From positions 244,821-308,820 of the forward strand of contig NZ_VFWX01000005.1 of NCBI RefSeq assembly GCF_006442965.1: a stretch of 64,000 nt of DNA, in the 5' to 3' direction. This stretch comes from Mesorhizobium sp. CU3 (GTDB lineage Bacteria; Pseudomonadota; Alphaproteobacteria; Rhizobiales; Rhizobiaceae). The notes under the pieces were generated by a model that saw only the letters and a program-made list of their open reading frames with translations, was not told the origin of the DNA and searched no databases. Positions within the stretch are counted from its first letter, which is position 1. Each line of letters opens with the position of its first letter. Both the position numbers and the translations under genes were made by a program. This document shows, in pieces, positions 24,635 to 33,715 of this stretch.

Positions 24635-25414
24635 TTAGTAATAGCCGCGATCATGTCCGTACCGGCATTTGTTCAAGACAATCCCCAGAAGGTTGGTCTC
24701 GCCTGCCAGTTCCTGTTCGCAGCTACGGATCTTTGCCATCGTGGTCGTTCCGGCGCCTGCCACAAGCAGGGTGCAGTCGATGTTGGGCAGGAATGCCAGC
24801 ACGTCGTCGCTGCCGAGAACCGGGGGCAGGTCGACAACAACCACCGTGGGGCTAAGCTTGTCATAGATTTGCATCATCGCGGCTCGCGCGGATTGGCTTT
24901 GAAGCAGCTCGGCCGAGTAGTTGATCCCATGCGGACTGGCGCTCACGGCAAGATTTTCACCATAGCGCACGAAAGTGCTTTTGATCGAAGCTCGCCCTTG
25001 CAGAAAACTTTCGGTGGGCCGCGCCATCTCAGGACCCAGCATCGAACTGATCTGCGGTTGGCGCAAATTCAAATCCAGAAGAACGACCCTGCAACCCTGC
25101 AGATTTGCAAGACTGAACGCCAGGTTCGTGGCCACGACCGACTTCCCGGATTCACCCTCCGGCGACGTTATCGCCACAGTGGTCCAGTTGTTGAGATTAA
25201 GGCACCTGAGCACCTTGGTACGCAAGACATCGAAGCTGGCCTGAGCCGGTTCCTCGGGAGCGTATGTTACGAGGCGGGCCTTGCGAACCCGATCGAGATC
25301 GAGTTCCACTCGTTCCAATCCCGCCCAATGCTCGTCAACCGACATCACGGATTGTCGTGCGACGACTTCCAGCGACGCATGCGACGCGGGCTGGAGCTTC
25401 ACCTTTGTCGGCAT
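24635..25414 (-). CDS. Wzc/CpsD-like BY-kinase (cytoplasmic half)
   Basis: This is a 259-residue soluble P-loop ATPase of the bacterial tyrosine kinase type that controls polysaccharide export and chain length. Walker A is ITSPEGESGKS (82-92), with GESGKS instead of the usual GEGKS or GSGKS. Walker A' is VVLLDLNLRQP (110-120), and VVVVDLPPVLGSDD supplies the Walker B element. A short C-terminus ends YGHDRGYY, whose tyrosines would be the autophosphorylation cluster, though it is shorter than in Wzc. The gene lies 54 bases downstream of the chain-length protein gene, so the membrane and kinase halves of Wzc are separate, as in Gram-positive CpsC/CpsD pairs and some rhizobia. Confidence 0.82.
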   Translation of the reverse strand: MPTKVKLQPASHASLEVVARQSVMSVDEHWAGLERVELDLDRVRKARLVTYAPEEPAQASFDVLRTKVLRCLNLNNWTTVAITSPEGESGKSVVATNLAFSLANLQGCRVVLLDLNLRQPQISSMLGPEMARPTESFLQGRASIKSTFVRYGENLAVSASPHGINYSAELLQSQSARAAMMQIYDKLSPTVVVVDLPPVLGSDDVLAFLPNIDCTLLVAGAGTTTMAKIRSCEQELAGETNLLGIVLNKCRYGHDRGYY

Positions 25415-25468
25415 GCTTTTGTCTCCCCCGGCACGAATACGTCGCCTTGCGTAGGTCGTCGGCTACTT

Positions 25469-26983
25469 TCAGATCGCACTGTTCACCTCGACATTTGCGG
25501 GCAGGCGAGAATTTAGAGGCAGGAAGATCGGACTACCGCCCAGCAGCAATACGACGGCCGCGATACCCAGACGCATCTGACGTGCAGATTCCTGGCTATC
25601 GGCCGCAATATAGGGGATGGTGACGAAAGGCTGGCCCCGGAACACGGCTGCAAGATCGGCAGGTCGGCGAATCGTTGGGAAGAAGATTTCCATGAGCGCG
25701 AAGATGCCGAAGCTCAATCCGACGCCTGCCCCGAAACTTGCTAGGACGATCACCTGCCGCTTGGGCGAGATACGTTTTTCTGGAGGGGTTGCCGGCTCGA
25801 TCAGCGACAGCTTCTGGCCAACCGCCTCCATTTCGATACGCTGTCCGGTCGAAGCGTCCGCCAGCCTCGCGACTGCCTCGTTGTAGTGCGTCTGCACGGC
25901 CTCGTAATTCTGCTCGAGCGCGCGGAGTTTGGTGGAGTTCATTTCGGTGTCGGCGATTGATCGGGTCAGGCCGTCAAGCAGCGGTCCAATGGATTCCTTC
26001 TCCTGCCCGATCAAAGCCAGCTGACCCTCGGCGTCGGCCAACTGCAAGCGAAGCTCAGGAGACATGCCGGCGGCGCCTGTGACATCCGTTGCGGTCTTGC
26101 CCTTTTCGGAGATGCGTTTCTCGAGATCGGCGACCCGTGTCCGCAACGCCGTAAGGTTCGTACTGCCATCCTTGAAGATCGTCTCCTGCTCGGCAAGCGA
26201 ACGCCGCAACTCGGTCAGTTGCTGATCGTCAGCCAGTGCTCCCTGCCCCCCGGATGCCGATATCTGCTGAATCATCGAGCGCTTCTGCTGAAGAGAGATG
26301 GTCTCGCGCTGAATCTGACCCAGCCTTTCTTCGTAGGCTCTCTGCTGCGTGCGGCGAAATTCAAGGCTGTCAGGCAGGGCCTCCTTATGCTCCAGCTTGA
26401 AGCTCAGGACCGCTTCTTGGGCGTCTTTCAGCGCGGCTGCCAGGCGTTCCACCTCGCGCTTGAAGAATTCATGCGTGTCGTCGGCCACAGCCCTGCGTTC
26501 GCGCTCGTTCGCTTCGAGCATGGCGTTTGCATAGGCATTGGCGACATCGGCGGCGAGAATGGGGTCGGTCGCGTCGAATGAAACCGTAAAGGCAATGGCT
26601 CCGCTGGCGCTGCCCAGATTGTTCAGGACGACAGGCTCGATCCTGGTCCTCGCAAGCATCTGTGCAACGACGTCGTCGTCGGAGAAAGCAGCCTTGGGGA
26701 AGATCGCAAACTTCTCGGCCAAACCGAGCAAACTGGCCCTTGTCGTGAGTTGCTGCTCAAGAACCTGCAGTTGCTGAATAGGATCGGCTGTGACCGATGA
26801 ACGGGCCAGTTCTGTCGATACACGAGGCGACTCGACCAGGATTTTGGCCACCGAGCGGTATATCGGCTGCAGCAAGACCGCGACCGCCAATCCGACAAGC
26901 GTCGCCACCACGATCGGGATGATCAGGTAGCGCAGCCGCTGAACGTAGAGCGAGGCGTAGAAGCGTAAATCTTGGCTGTTCAT
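25469..26983 (-). CDS. Chain-length determinant / GumC-Wzz family protein
   Basis: This is a 504-residue inner-membrane co-polymerase. A first transmembrane helix lies near residues 20-40 (YLIIPIVVATLVGLAVAVLL), followed by the Wzz periplasmic domain. A long coiled-coil region (~185-400, many QRE and LEK heptads) comes next. A second membrane helix follows a PEKRISPKRQVIVLASFGAG segment, the family's proline-rich Wzz signature. A third hydrophobic stretch lies at the very end (IAAVVLLLGGSPIFLPL). No kinase domain is attached; that is the next gene on the strand. The protein should set polymer length and couple to the exporter at 27266, which is transcribed divergently. Confidence 0.85.
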   Translation of the reverse strand: MNSQDLRFYASLYVQRLRYLIIPIVVATLVGLAVAVLLQPIYRSVAKILVESPRVSTELARSSVTADPIQQLQVLEQQLTTRASLLGLAEKFAIFPKAAFSDDDVVAQMLARTRIEPVVLNNLGSASGAIAFTVSFDATDPILAADVANAYANAMLEANERERRAVADDTHEFFKREVERLAAALKDAQEAVLSFKLEHKEALPDSLEFRRTQQRAYEERLGQIQRETISLQQKRSMIQQISASGGQGALADDQQLTELRRSLAEQETIFKDGSTNLTALRTRVADLEKRISEKGKTATDVTGAAGMSPELRLQLADAEGQLALIGQEKESIGPLLDGLTRSIADTEMNSTKLRALEQNYEAVQTHYNEAVARLADASTGQRIEMEAVGQKLSLIEPATPPEKRISPKRQVIVLASFGAGVGLSFGIFALMEIFFPTIRRPADLAAVFRGQPFVTIPYIAADSQESARQMRLGIAAVVLLLGGSPIFLPLNSRLPANVEVNSAI

Positions 26984-27265
26984 CAGATCGACTCGCCGTC
27001 ACGGATTCCTTCACATGTCGATGGCAAACCAGCAGCGTCGACACGCTCGTTTGTAACAAGCAGATTTGCGTGGCGATCTCACCGGCGGAAGCACTTCCTA
27101 AGGTCGAGCGACAAGGGAGCTAATGCCTCTTTTGACGATGGACCCTCTCCTTTTGGTCGCCGGAGTGGTCCTATTCTCACGTTCACTCGGTTTCGCCTGG
27201 GACCTATTCTCAGTTGATCGGAACTCCAGCGCAGCGATCCACCCTGCACGCGCCGAGGAAAAAGA
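26984..27265. promoter_or_regulatory. Divergent promoter region with a paired direct repeat
   Basis: This gap lies between the divergent chain-length and exporter genes. It contains CCTATTCTCA twice, at 27170-27179 and 27203-27212, 33 bases apart (about three helical turns), each preceded by GG and one variable base. This is compatible with an operator on one face of the helix. No regulator can be named. Confidence 0.35.
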
Positions 27266-28564
27266 ATGTTTTCAAATCCACTTGCCCGCCTTCGCCAAGT
27301 TAGGTTCGCAGCGGCCCTGCTCGTCAGCACCGCGAACATACTATTTGCAGGGAATGCTCAGGCTGACGACTACAAGCTCGTCGCGCAAACGAAGATCCAC
27401 ATCTCGATCATCCAGTGGAACCCGTCAAAGGGCGAGTACCAGCGCTGGGAAGCACTCAGCGGCGATTTTCTTGTGTCCAACCAAGGAACAATAGGGCTGC
27501 CGGTTGTCGGTTCGCTCGATGTGAGCGGCAAAACGAGCACCGACGTTGCGGCCCAGATATCGGCGGCGCTGCATGACAAGATAGGTCTCATTTCCGCTCC
27601 GGATGTATCGGTCGAGATAACGCAATACCCGCCGATCTACGTGCTCGGTGCGGTAACCACGCCAGGCACGTATCAATTCCGGCCGGGACTCACCGTCCTG
27701 CAGGCGGTAGCCGTCGCCGGCGGGCGTTATAGGCCGCCGCTCGAAAAGGCAGGGCAGAGCGATATCAGCCTGCTCGGCGAGCTCAACACGATTCGCACAG
27801 GCAAGCTGAGACATGTCGGGCGCATCGCGCGGCTGCAGGCCGAACTGGCCGGCGACAAGGAAATTCGCTTTCCGGCCGAACTGACGGGCAACGACGACCG
27901 CGACCTGGTCAACGAAGTCATGACAATGGAGCGCACCTTGTTCGCCGCGCGTGCGAACGAGATGGCGCGACAGGTGGACAAGCTTGCCGAGCTGCGTGAC
28001 ATGTATACCAACGAGCTCGACATCATGGCGGCCAAGAGCAAGGACTCGACCCAGCTGATCGCCGACACCCAGTCCGAGGTCTCCAAGCTCACCAAGCTGG
28101 TGGAACAAGGCATCACAACGACGTCGCGATGGTCGGATATGAACCGCGTGCTCGGACAGATGCGGGCGGAGCGTGCCCAGGGAGACATCGAGGCGATGCG
28201 GGCGCGGCAAAGTCTGAGCGAATCGGCGCGCCAGGAGTTCGCCATCCAAGATCAGCACCAGACTGAGGTCGCGACCCAATTGCGCGACGCGCAAAGTGAA
28301 CTCGCCGAACTGAAATCGCGCGAATACACGATCCGTCAGTTGCTGCAGGCCGACAGCACGGTCGTCTTGAAGGAGCCGCCCGCCGGCAGTTCCGATCTGA
28401 AATTCGTCATCGTGAGACAAGGCCAGCAAAAATCCGGCGAACTCGACGCATCGGAGTCCACGACACTCGTGCCTGGCGACGTACTCAAGGTGCAAGTAAG
28501 CGCCATACTGCCCAGTGATCCCAATGAGTCTATGCCCTCCCCGGCTTCGGGCATCTCTCAGTAA
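27266..28564 (+). CDS. exoF: Polysaccharide export protein, Wza/ExoF-like
   Basis: This is a 432-residue exported protein. The signal peptide ends near FAGNAQA. The polysaccharide-export domain is recognisable from the segment around residues 45-100 (FLVSNQGTIGLPVVGSLDVS, then TSTDVAAQISAAL). An SLBB-like segment follows (PPIYVLGAVTTPGTYQFRPG, LTVLQAVAVAGG). A long coiled-coil-like C-terminal region (~190-365) matches ExoF of Sinorhizobium more than short Wza proteins. No lipobox is present, again as in ExoF. GAGGAAAA precedes the ATG. It works with the chain-length protein and BY-kinase encoded divergently. The symbol is by resemblance and not proven orthology. Confidence 0.8.
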   Translation: MFSNPLARLRQVRFAAALLVSTANILFAGNAQADDYKLVAQTKIHISIIQWNPSKGEYQRWEALSGDFLVSNQGTIGLPVVGSLDVSGKTSTDVAAQISAALHDKIGLISAPDVSVEITQYPPIYVLGAVTTPGTYQFRPGLTVLQAVAVAGGRYRPPLEKAGQSDISLLGELNTIRTGKLRHVGRIARLQAELAGDKEIRFPAELTGNDDRDLVNEVMTMERTLFAARANEMARQVDKLAELRDMYTNELDIMAAKSKDSTQLIADTQSEVSKLTKLVEQGITTTSRWSDMNRVLGQMRAERAQGDIEAMRARQSLSESARQEFAIQDQHQTEVATQLRDAQSELAELKSREYTIRQLLQADSTVVLKEPPAGSSDLKFVIVRQGQQKSGELDASESTTLVPGDVLKVQVSAILPSDPNESMPSPASGISQ

Positions 28565-28565
28565 T

Positions 28566-28655
28566 TAGAGCGGCTCAGCGTTTCACGGAAACGGCGATCC
28601 GCTCTATCCGCAATTCCGGACGGAAACCTCTGACACTTTTCCTGTAATTGCTCTG
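28566..28655. repeat. Rhizobial intergenic repeat (GAGCGGCTCAGCG family)
   Basis: The sequence contains GAGCGGCTCAGCGTTTCACG, GCGATCCGCTCTATC, GCAATTCCGGACGG and ACTTTTCCTGTAATTGCTC. This is the modular repeat widespread between Mesorhizobium genes. It fills the junction of two convergent genes (stops at 28564 and 28719). Relatives are at 42733-42834 and, partially, at 10623-10692 and 55621-55655. Confidence 0.7.
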
Positions 28656-28718
28656 ACCTGCCAGATTATCGGGTGCAGCCAGCCCATCGAAAATACCGAC
28701 TGGGCGTGTGGGAAACCT

Positions 28719-29678
28719 TCACCCGACGATCAAGTCTATCCCTTCGTACGATGGCGGGAACAATGCGATTAGCGCCGCAGCCCGGTGCGCGGGCCCTCGT
28801 GCGGCGCGAAGTCCCTCGCCCAGGGCTATGCTCATACGAAAAAGTGCGGTCGAAACCGCTCCGTGATGACGACGATAATATTTGATCCGATTGTGAGCCA
28901 GGAGTGCAGCCAGACGCGGGCTATTGTAGTCACCCCCGATGTGGATTGCGTGCGCCCCAGGAACATAGGCAACCGATAACCCGGCGCTTCGCACCCTGCG
29001 CATATAATCCGTCTCTTCGCTGTATAGAAAGAACGACTCGTCCCAGTCTCCAACCAACGCTCGGGCGCGTGCTGCGACCGCCAAAACAGAGCCTTCCGCC
29101 CAATCGATTATCGCGCCGTTTTCATAACGGGCGGGATTTCCGACCTTCTCCCCAGTTCCCAAGCGAGCAGAGAGTTTCCCACCAAGAACCGCGTCGGTCC
29201 AGCCCGTGACCAGCGAGGGTTCGCGGCGCAGCGACCATGCAAGCCTTCCATCCGCTTCAAAAACCTTTGGTACCGCCACACCCACCGACCGATCGGACAA
29301 ACGTTCCAATAGCACCCTGGCGGCGCCGGGCATGAGGCGAACGTCTGGGTTCATGATCAGTAGGTTTGCGTCCTTGCGGATCACGGCGGAAGCAGCGTTG
29401 ATACCAGCTGAGTAACCGGCGTTTCGGCCCATCTGGACCACGCGCGGCTTGCTCGGGTGGTTAAGTGCGATTTCAACACTCGCGTCCGCCGAGTCGTTGT
29501 CGGCAATAACGATCTCAAAAGCGACGCCGGCAAGTCCTTCCTTCAGCGAGTCGAGCAGACCAGGAAGGACCTGGGCACTGTTATAGGTGACACTTACGAC
29601 GGAAAAGCGAGGTTCTGGTGCTTGGCCAGAGGTCCTGTCCTCATTGTCAGCAATTGGCATCGCACTCCCCGTGATCAT
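28719..29678 (-). CDS. Glycosyltransferase family 2 (rhamnosyltransferase-like)
   Basis: This is a 319-residue GT-A enzyme. The N-terminus carries FSVVSVTYNSAQVLPGLLDS, IVIADNDSADAS and the characteristic GRNAGYSAGINAA, with a metal-binding MNPDVRL in place of DxD. The acceptor region has EGSVLAVAARARA and FFLYSEETDYMRRV, as in WbbL-type rhamnosyltransferases. No membrane spans are evident, so it acts at the inner-membrane face on the lipid-linked repeat unit. ATG 29678 is taken; an ATG 18 bases later is also possible. It is the last gene of a minus-strand group that includes the DUF6492 and acyltransferase genes. Confidence 0.83.
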   Translation of the reverse strand: MITGSAMPIADNEDRTSGQAPEPRFSVVSVTYNSAQVLPGLLDSLKEGLAGVAFEIVIADNDSADASVEIALNHPSKPRVVQMGRNAGYSAGINAASAVIRKDANLLIMNPDVRLMPGAARVLLERLSDRSVGVAVPKVFEADGRLAWSLRREPSLVTGWTDAVLGGKLSARLGTGEKVGNPARYENGAIIDWAEGSVLAVAARARALVGDWDESFFLYSEETDYMRRVRSAGLSVAYVPGAHAIHIGGDYNSPRLAALLAHNRIKYYRRHHGAVSTALFRMSIALGEGLRAARGPAHRAAALIALFPPSYEGIDLIVG

Positions 29679-29825
29679 TTTTGCCGGTCACGCCATTTGT
29701 CCGATGGATCGAGAATTTCGCCTCGGGTGAAGCGTCGCGGCCAGACGTCGCGCTCATATCGCGTAGCGACGCCGAAGCAGCGGAAACCGCGAAGGGGCCG
29801 CCGATGCGGTGTGTTCTCGCCGTCA

Positions 29826-30731
29826 TCAAGTTTCAAGCATCCGGGTGCGGGGCGGCGTCGCCGACGCTTTCGCCCGAAAAGCCGCAAAGGCACCGCGCTT
29901 GACCTCAAGCGGGGTGCGGGACTTGGCCGAAATCATGGCAGCAATGTCAGTACTCTTAACGCCCGCGAAGAAACGGCCAGCCGTTTCGCGCGTTAGCGGC
30001 GTGGTCCCCCAATGAGCAAGGCAAAGTGGGTCCTCGGAAATAAAGGAGTTGGCCTCACCACCGAGAACTTCGTCAACGAATACTCCATAGAGTGTCCACT
30101 CTGAAAAGTGCAGTCGACCGGCAATCGCCGATGCCCAATGGGTTCCGGAAACCGCGCTGACGCGAGCAAGCATCTGCCGCACGATTCTTGGATCCCATGC
30201 GATCATCGACGTTATGTAGTCGGCATAGGGCGGTTGGCTCGGAGACAGGCCAAGCAAGGATCGAGCGCCCCGATGCCAGATCATATGACGCGGAAGTTGT
30301 TCGTCGACGGCACCTGGCTTGTGGAAGAACCGGACCTTGCTGTCGGTAAAGAATGTCTCTGCGGTGAATGGCTTCACAAACTCGATATCGGAATCGACCA
30401 GCACCACCACATCTTCCTGCGATGCTGCGGCCGCTGAAAGCTTCACGATCTGCTGCAAGACCCAGCCTCGGACCGGGGGAAAAGGTCGTTTGAGATTGAC
30501 CGTGAACTTGCTGAAGGGCAGCGGGACAAACGAGCGCGGCAGGAAATCGGACTCGCAATGAATGACGGTTCGTGGACCCGCGAGCCGACCGAACAGCTGC
30601 AAATCATGACGCGGAACAATTATGTGATGCAGGGCTGAAGCCGGCGCGTTGTCGAGGACGGACCGGCACAAGTCGGCGCAAAGTTCGAAGTCCGGACCGA
30701 AACTCGGTGTAATCAGAGCGATACTCGTCAT
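29826..30731 (-). CDS. DUF6492-like glycosyltransferase-fold protein
   Basis: This is a 301-residue protein beginning MTSIALITPSFGPDFELCAD, a nucleotide-sugar transferase-like start. VVVLVDSDIEFVKPF holds a DSD motif in the position of the GT-A metal site. A later FHKPGAVDEQLPRHMIW segment and a C-terminal HWGTTPL are also seen. I associate this pattern with DUF6492, often annotated as putative glycosyltransferase, with moderate certainty. The ATG overlaps the acyltransferase stop (ATGA), which fixes the start and shows co-translation. It is probably one of the repeat-unit transferases of this polysaccharide. Confidence 0.7.
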   Translation of the reverse strand: MTSIALITPSFGPDFELCADLCRSVLDNAPASALHHIIVPRHDLQLFGRLAGPRTVIHCESDFLPRSFVPLPFSKFTVNLKRPFPPVRGWVLQQIVKLSAAAASQEDVVVLVDSDIEFVKPFTAETFFTDSKVRFFHKPGAVDEQLPRHMIWHRGARSLLGLSPSQPPYADYITSMIAWDPRIVRQMLARVSAVSGTHWASAIAGRLHFSEWTLYGVFVDEVLGGEANSFISEDPLCLAHWGTTPLTRETAGRFFAGVKSTDIAAMISAKSRTPLEVKRGAFAAFRAKASATPPRTRMLET

Positions 30732-31972
30732 GACGTGACCTCCCGAGACCAATCGCCTCGACCCTGACCCGCGCTGCGGACAGGGCTCGCCATTTCGTCC
30801 AGAGCGATATGTTCGGTGATTGCCTGCATGGCGCCACCGGCCATAGGCGGATCCAAATCCGGCCTGCGACGCAGTGCGCGGCCGATCCAGTTGGCCACGG
30901 ATTTTTTTGTGGACAGAGCCGGTTGTTCCACAAGGAGGCTGGAGGCATACGACAAGAACAGCGTCACGATCAGCGCCATCAGGGCCACCAATTCCCACGA
31001 ATGTATCCCGGGGTACATGATGCTGAGGCAGCAAAGAACCGCCGCGTGGATCAGATACACCCCGTAAGACAGATCGCGCCTGACGAACGAGCGTCCTGGC
31101 AGGTTCGACAGCCCAGCGAAGACCACAAGATATGGCAGGCAGAGCGGTGCCGCGACGATACCTGCTCCATACGCAAGCGAAGCCAGCAGGACCAGGAACG
31201 CCGAACCCGCCAAGGCAGCCGAGTAGGGTATTGTCCGACGGAAGGTGGATAGAACGACGCCGGAAGCAAAATAGACGAAGAGACTGATGAAGGTAACGAA
31301 ACGGCCGGGCAGCCGCTCGGCGAATGCAGGAAAGATCCCATTCGCCACATAGACGATATAGGCCGCAAGGAACACGACCAACACCAGGCGAGGCCGGGCG
31401 AGGATGCCAACCACACTCATCACCGCCAGCGCAACATAGGACAAGACTTCGAAATGCAACGTCCAGAGCGCGCCGTTGACGATTGCGGGATGCCCGTCCG
31501 GCAACTGCACCCCGGGAAGGAAATCATCTGTGAGCGTAAGAATGTTCTTGGCGTAGAGGAGCAGGCCAGAGTCGGAGAAATACCGCGGCAACGACCGTGT
31601 CGTCAGGATCGGACCAAGCAGGATCATGGTTAAGATCACCACGACAACGAGCGCTGGAAAAATCCTGAGCGCCCGGCTTACCGCATAGTCTATTACCTTG
31701 CCCGACCGAGCCAGGCCCGGAGCCACCAGAAAGCCGCTGATCGAGAAGAAGACAAGAACCGCGAGGAGGCCGAAATGGAGAAATCCACCGCTGAACGCGA
31801 AGAGGATATCTGCCTTCGCATCGTAAATGGAACCGTGAGCATGATGCAGAAGGACGGTGATCGCCGCAGCCAATCGAACTTCATCGAAGCCCGGCCCCAC
31901 GCACCTCGTTTCGGCCAGCCGGTTTTCCAGGGTCAGGCCGCGTATGTTCCAAGCGAGAACATTTGGGATCAT
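30728..31972 (-). CDS. Acyltransferase family 3 (membrane O-acyltransferase)
   Basis: This is a 414-residue polytopic protein with about ten hydrophobic segments. The family start is RLAAAITVLLHHAHG (catalytic-type histidines), followed by VFFSISGFLVAPGL and later NGALWTLHFEVLSY. Such enzymes add acetyl, succinyl or similar groups to polysaccharide units (compare ExoZ). ATG 31972 is preferred to the TTG at 32032 because the extra residues are not family-like; the ribosome binding site is weak for both. A hydrophilic C-terminal tail (~365-414) is Arg- and Pro-rich. Its stop overlaps the start of the DUF6492 gene. Confidence 0.85.
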   Translation of the reverse strand: MIPNVLAWNIRGLTLENRLAETRCVGPGFDEVRLAAAITVLLHHAHGSIYDAKADILFAFSGGFLHFGLLAVLVFFSISGFLVAPGLARSGKVIDYAVSRALRIFPALVVVVILTMILLGPILTTRSLPRYFSDSGLLLYAKNILTLTDDFLPGVQLPDGHPAIVNGALWTLHFEVLSYVALAVMSVVGILARPRLVLVVFLAAYIVYVANGIFPAFAERLPGRFVTFISLFVYFASGVVLSTFRRTIPYSAALAGSAFLVLLASLAYGAGIVAAPLCLPYLVVFAGLSNLPGRSFVRRDLSYGVYLIHAAVLCCLSIMYPGIHSWELVALMALIVTLFLSYASSLLVEQPALSTKKSVANWIGRALRRRPDLDPPMAGGAMQAITEHIALDEMASPVRSAGQGRGDWSREVTS

Positions 31973-32146
31973 TAGGCTGCCCGGTGAGATGCTTCGCAGT
32001 AGAAGTTTCGGCCGCGTATATGGTGCGCGCAACTACCTAATCGGGCCAACAGCGCGCCTCGCGGCGGCAGCCAGAAACGAAAGGAGTACGAACGTTGCCG
32101 GAATGGGCGACTGTCGGCGCGGCGGCGCATTGCCCTCCGCGCCATT

Positions 32147-33169
32147 CTAGCGGTGGCATGACGGTTCCGTCGGCTGATCGGCAGTGTCGCCGACCCTGGT
32201 GAGCCAAGACTCCCGCCAGAACGGATAGATCGCGCGCGGACAAAACCATCGACCGTTGACGCTGAGCTCGCCTGAGCAGGCGACACCGTCCAAGATGATG
32301 CAGTCCTTGGGAATCTTCAGCATGCGGCCCGTTTTCTCATCCACGATCCGCTGCACGGCAGTCTTTACTCGGAACGTGCCGCCGCAATGGGGAAGCATCT
32401 CGCGGTCGAAGGAGAGGCCACTGCTCTCGCCTCGTTCGTCAAGGGTGGCTGCGATTTCCTCCGCGGATCGTACCCGGACCAATTCGCCTGGCTGCAGGCC
32501 TAGCGTCTCGCGCTTGGAACCAGCCTTGCCCGGACCTTGCAGCGGGAGCGTCCTTATCAGCCCGAAATGATGGAGCACGTCCATTGTCATCGCCCGGACC
32601 AAAAGGCCTACGAAACGGATCGGATTGAAGTTGCCGTTCGTCAATTCACGCCAATACTGCCCAAGATCCAGCCGCCTCACGGGCTCGGATGCCTTGAGAG
32701 CGTCAGTCGATTGGCATCGCCAGAGCTGCGCCCCGCTGTCATCCACCGGGTTGGCTGGATGCGTGGCCGCGCCGGCAGTCCGCTCGAGCTCTGGAGAGGC
32801 AGCTATCCTGGCGACCCCAGGACGTGCGGCGTCGTTGTCGTCGACCTTGCGAAGCCATTCCTCTTTCCAGTAAATACGGCAACCGGCCTGACACCCGCCA
32901 TGGCTCGACCCGTCGCAGCGCAGATCGTCAAGATAGACCATCCCGCGCATTCGGCGAGAGCCACTTTCGTCAACCATGTTGCAGACTTTGTCGACGCGAC
33001 GCGACACGGTGAAGCGTTGACCGACATGCGCGATCATCTCCGGCATGAATACCGTCCCCTGCAGGGCGGCATCCTTGTCCAGCGTGGCCATAATCTCAGC
33101 CGCGGACCGCACCTCAACGACATCGCCGGGGCGCAAGGGAGCTCCGTTCGCTGGTTTTTGAGGGAGCAT
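32147..33169 (-). CDS. Unknown protein with tandem Cys-rich domain
   Basis: This is a 340-residue protein, apparently soluble, built from two copies of one ~95-residue domain (residues ~13-110 and ~226-320) joined by a variable linker. Each copy follows the pattern PGD/E-V-V/R-V-RSAEEI-ATLD, M-P/R-E-M, F-V-K/R-V and ends with W-K/R-E-W/S-WL-RV. Copy 1 has Cys85, Cys93 and Cys97 in RCDGSSHGGCQAGC; copy 2 has Cys298 and Cys310. The cysteine and histidine pattern suggests metal or cofactor binding, retained differently in the copies. I recognise no named family. The ATG has AGAGGA upstream at long spacing. Its neighbour downstream is the acyltransferase gene. Confidence 0.6.
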   Translation of the reverse strand: MLPQKPANGAPLRPGDVVEVRSAAEIMATLDKDAALQGTVFMPEMIAHVGQRFTVSRRVDKVCNMVDESGSRRMRGMVYLDDLRCDGSSHGGCQAGCRIYWKEEWLRKVDDNDAARPGVARIAASPELERTAGAATHPANPVDDSGAQLWRCQSTDALKASEPVRRLDLGQYWRELTNGNFNPIRFVGLLVRAMTMDVLHHFGLIRTLPLQGPGKAGSKRETLGLQPGELVRVRSAEEIAATLDERGESSGLSFDREMLPHCGGTFRVKTAVQRIVDEKTGRMLKIPKDCIILDGVACSGELSVNGRWFCPRAIYPFWRESWLTRVGDTADQPTEPSCHR

Positions 33170-33715
33170 GGTTCTTCATTCCTCTAGGTTTATGACGTCG
33201 CCATCGACTTGGAGCCGCTGCTGCTTTGAGTCCGTTTCCAACTTGCCGTTGTTGGTCCAGAGGCACCGAGAATACATCGTACACAAAGAGACCGTGGCCG
33301 ATCGCTACCAAAAAGCGAGGGAGCCGGCGCGCCCGATAGTGGTAGGCTGAATTGCCGCGAGGCGCCTGTCACCTATAGCGGGTCATGAGGTACCACCTTA
33401 GCGGAGGGGCTCCGACAGTCGCGTACATTGCTGAATATGGAAAAAGTGAAGTCTCCGGTGGCAGCAGGCCTGCGTGGGGCCACCTTCTTCGGTTGCCCGG
33501 CTGCTCTCAACCTTGCGCCTTCGTCGCGGGTCGTCCGCACCATGACTGTGAGAGCAAGAGGCTACGCATCCGAGCGATCCAATTTCTTGGGTCAAGCCGG
33601 CTGAAATCATCCAACTCTAGAACAGGATGACGTTCCGTTGCACCGTCATCGCCGATCTAACTCTTTGTCGAAGCATGATCTTTTCCGAGAACCGGCTCCA
33701 ACTTTGGAATCATGT
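33170..33715. repeat. Intergenic region with degenerate rhizobial repeat
   Basis: No gene was recognised in these 546 bases. The right part, about 33616-33715, carries a degenerate modular repeat: CTAGAACAGGATGACGTTCC, then ACTCTTTGTCGAAGCATGAT, CCGAGAACCGGCTCC and GGAATCATG. It is related to the palindrome at 10483-10533. The left part should hold the promoter for the gene starting at 33169. Confidence 0.5.
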
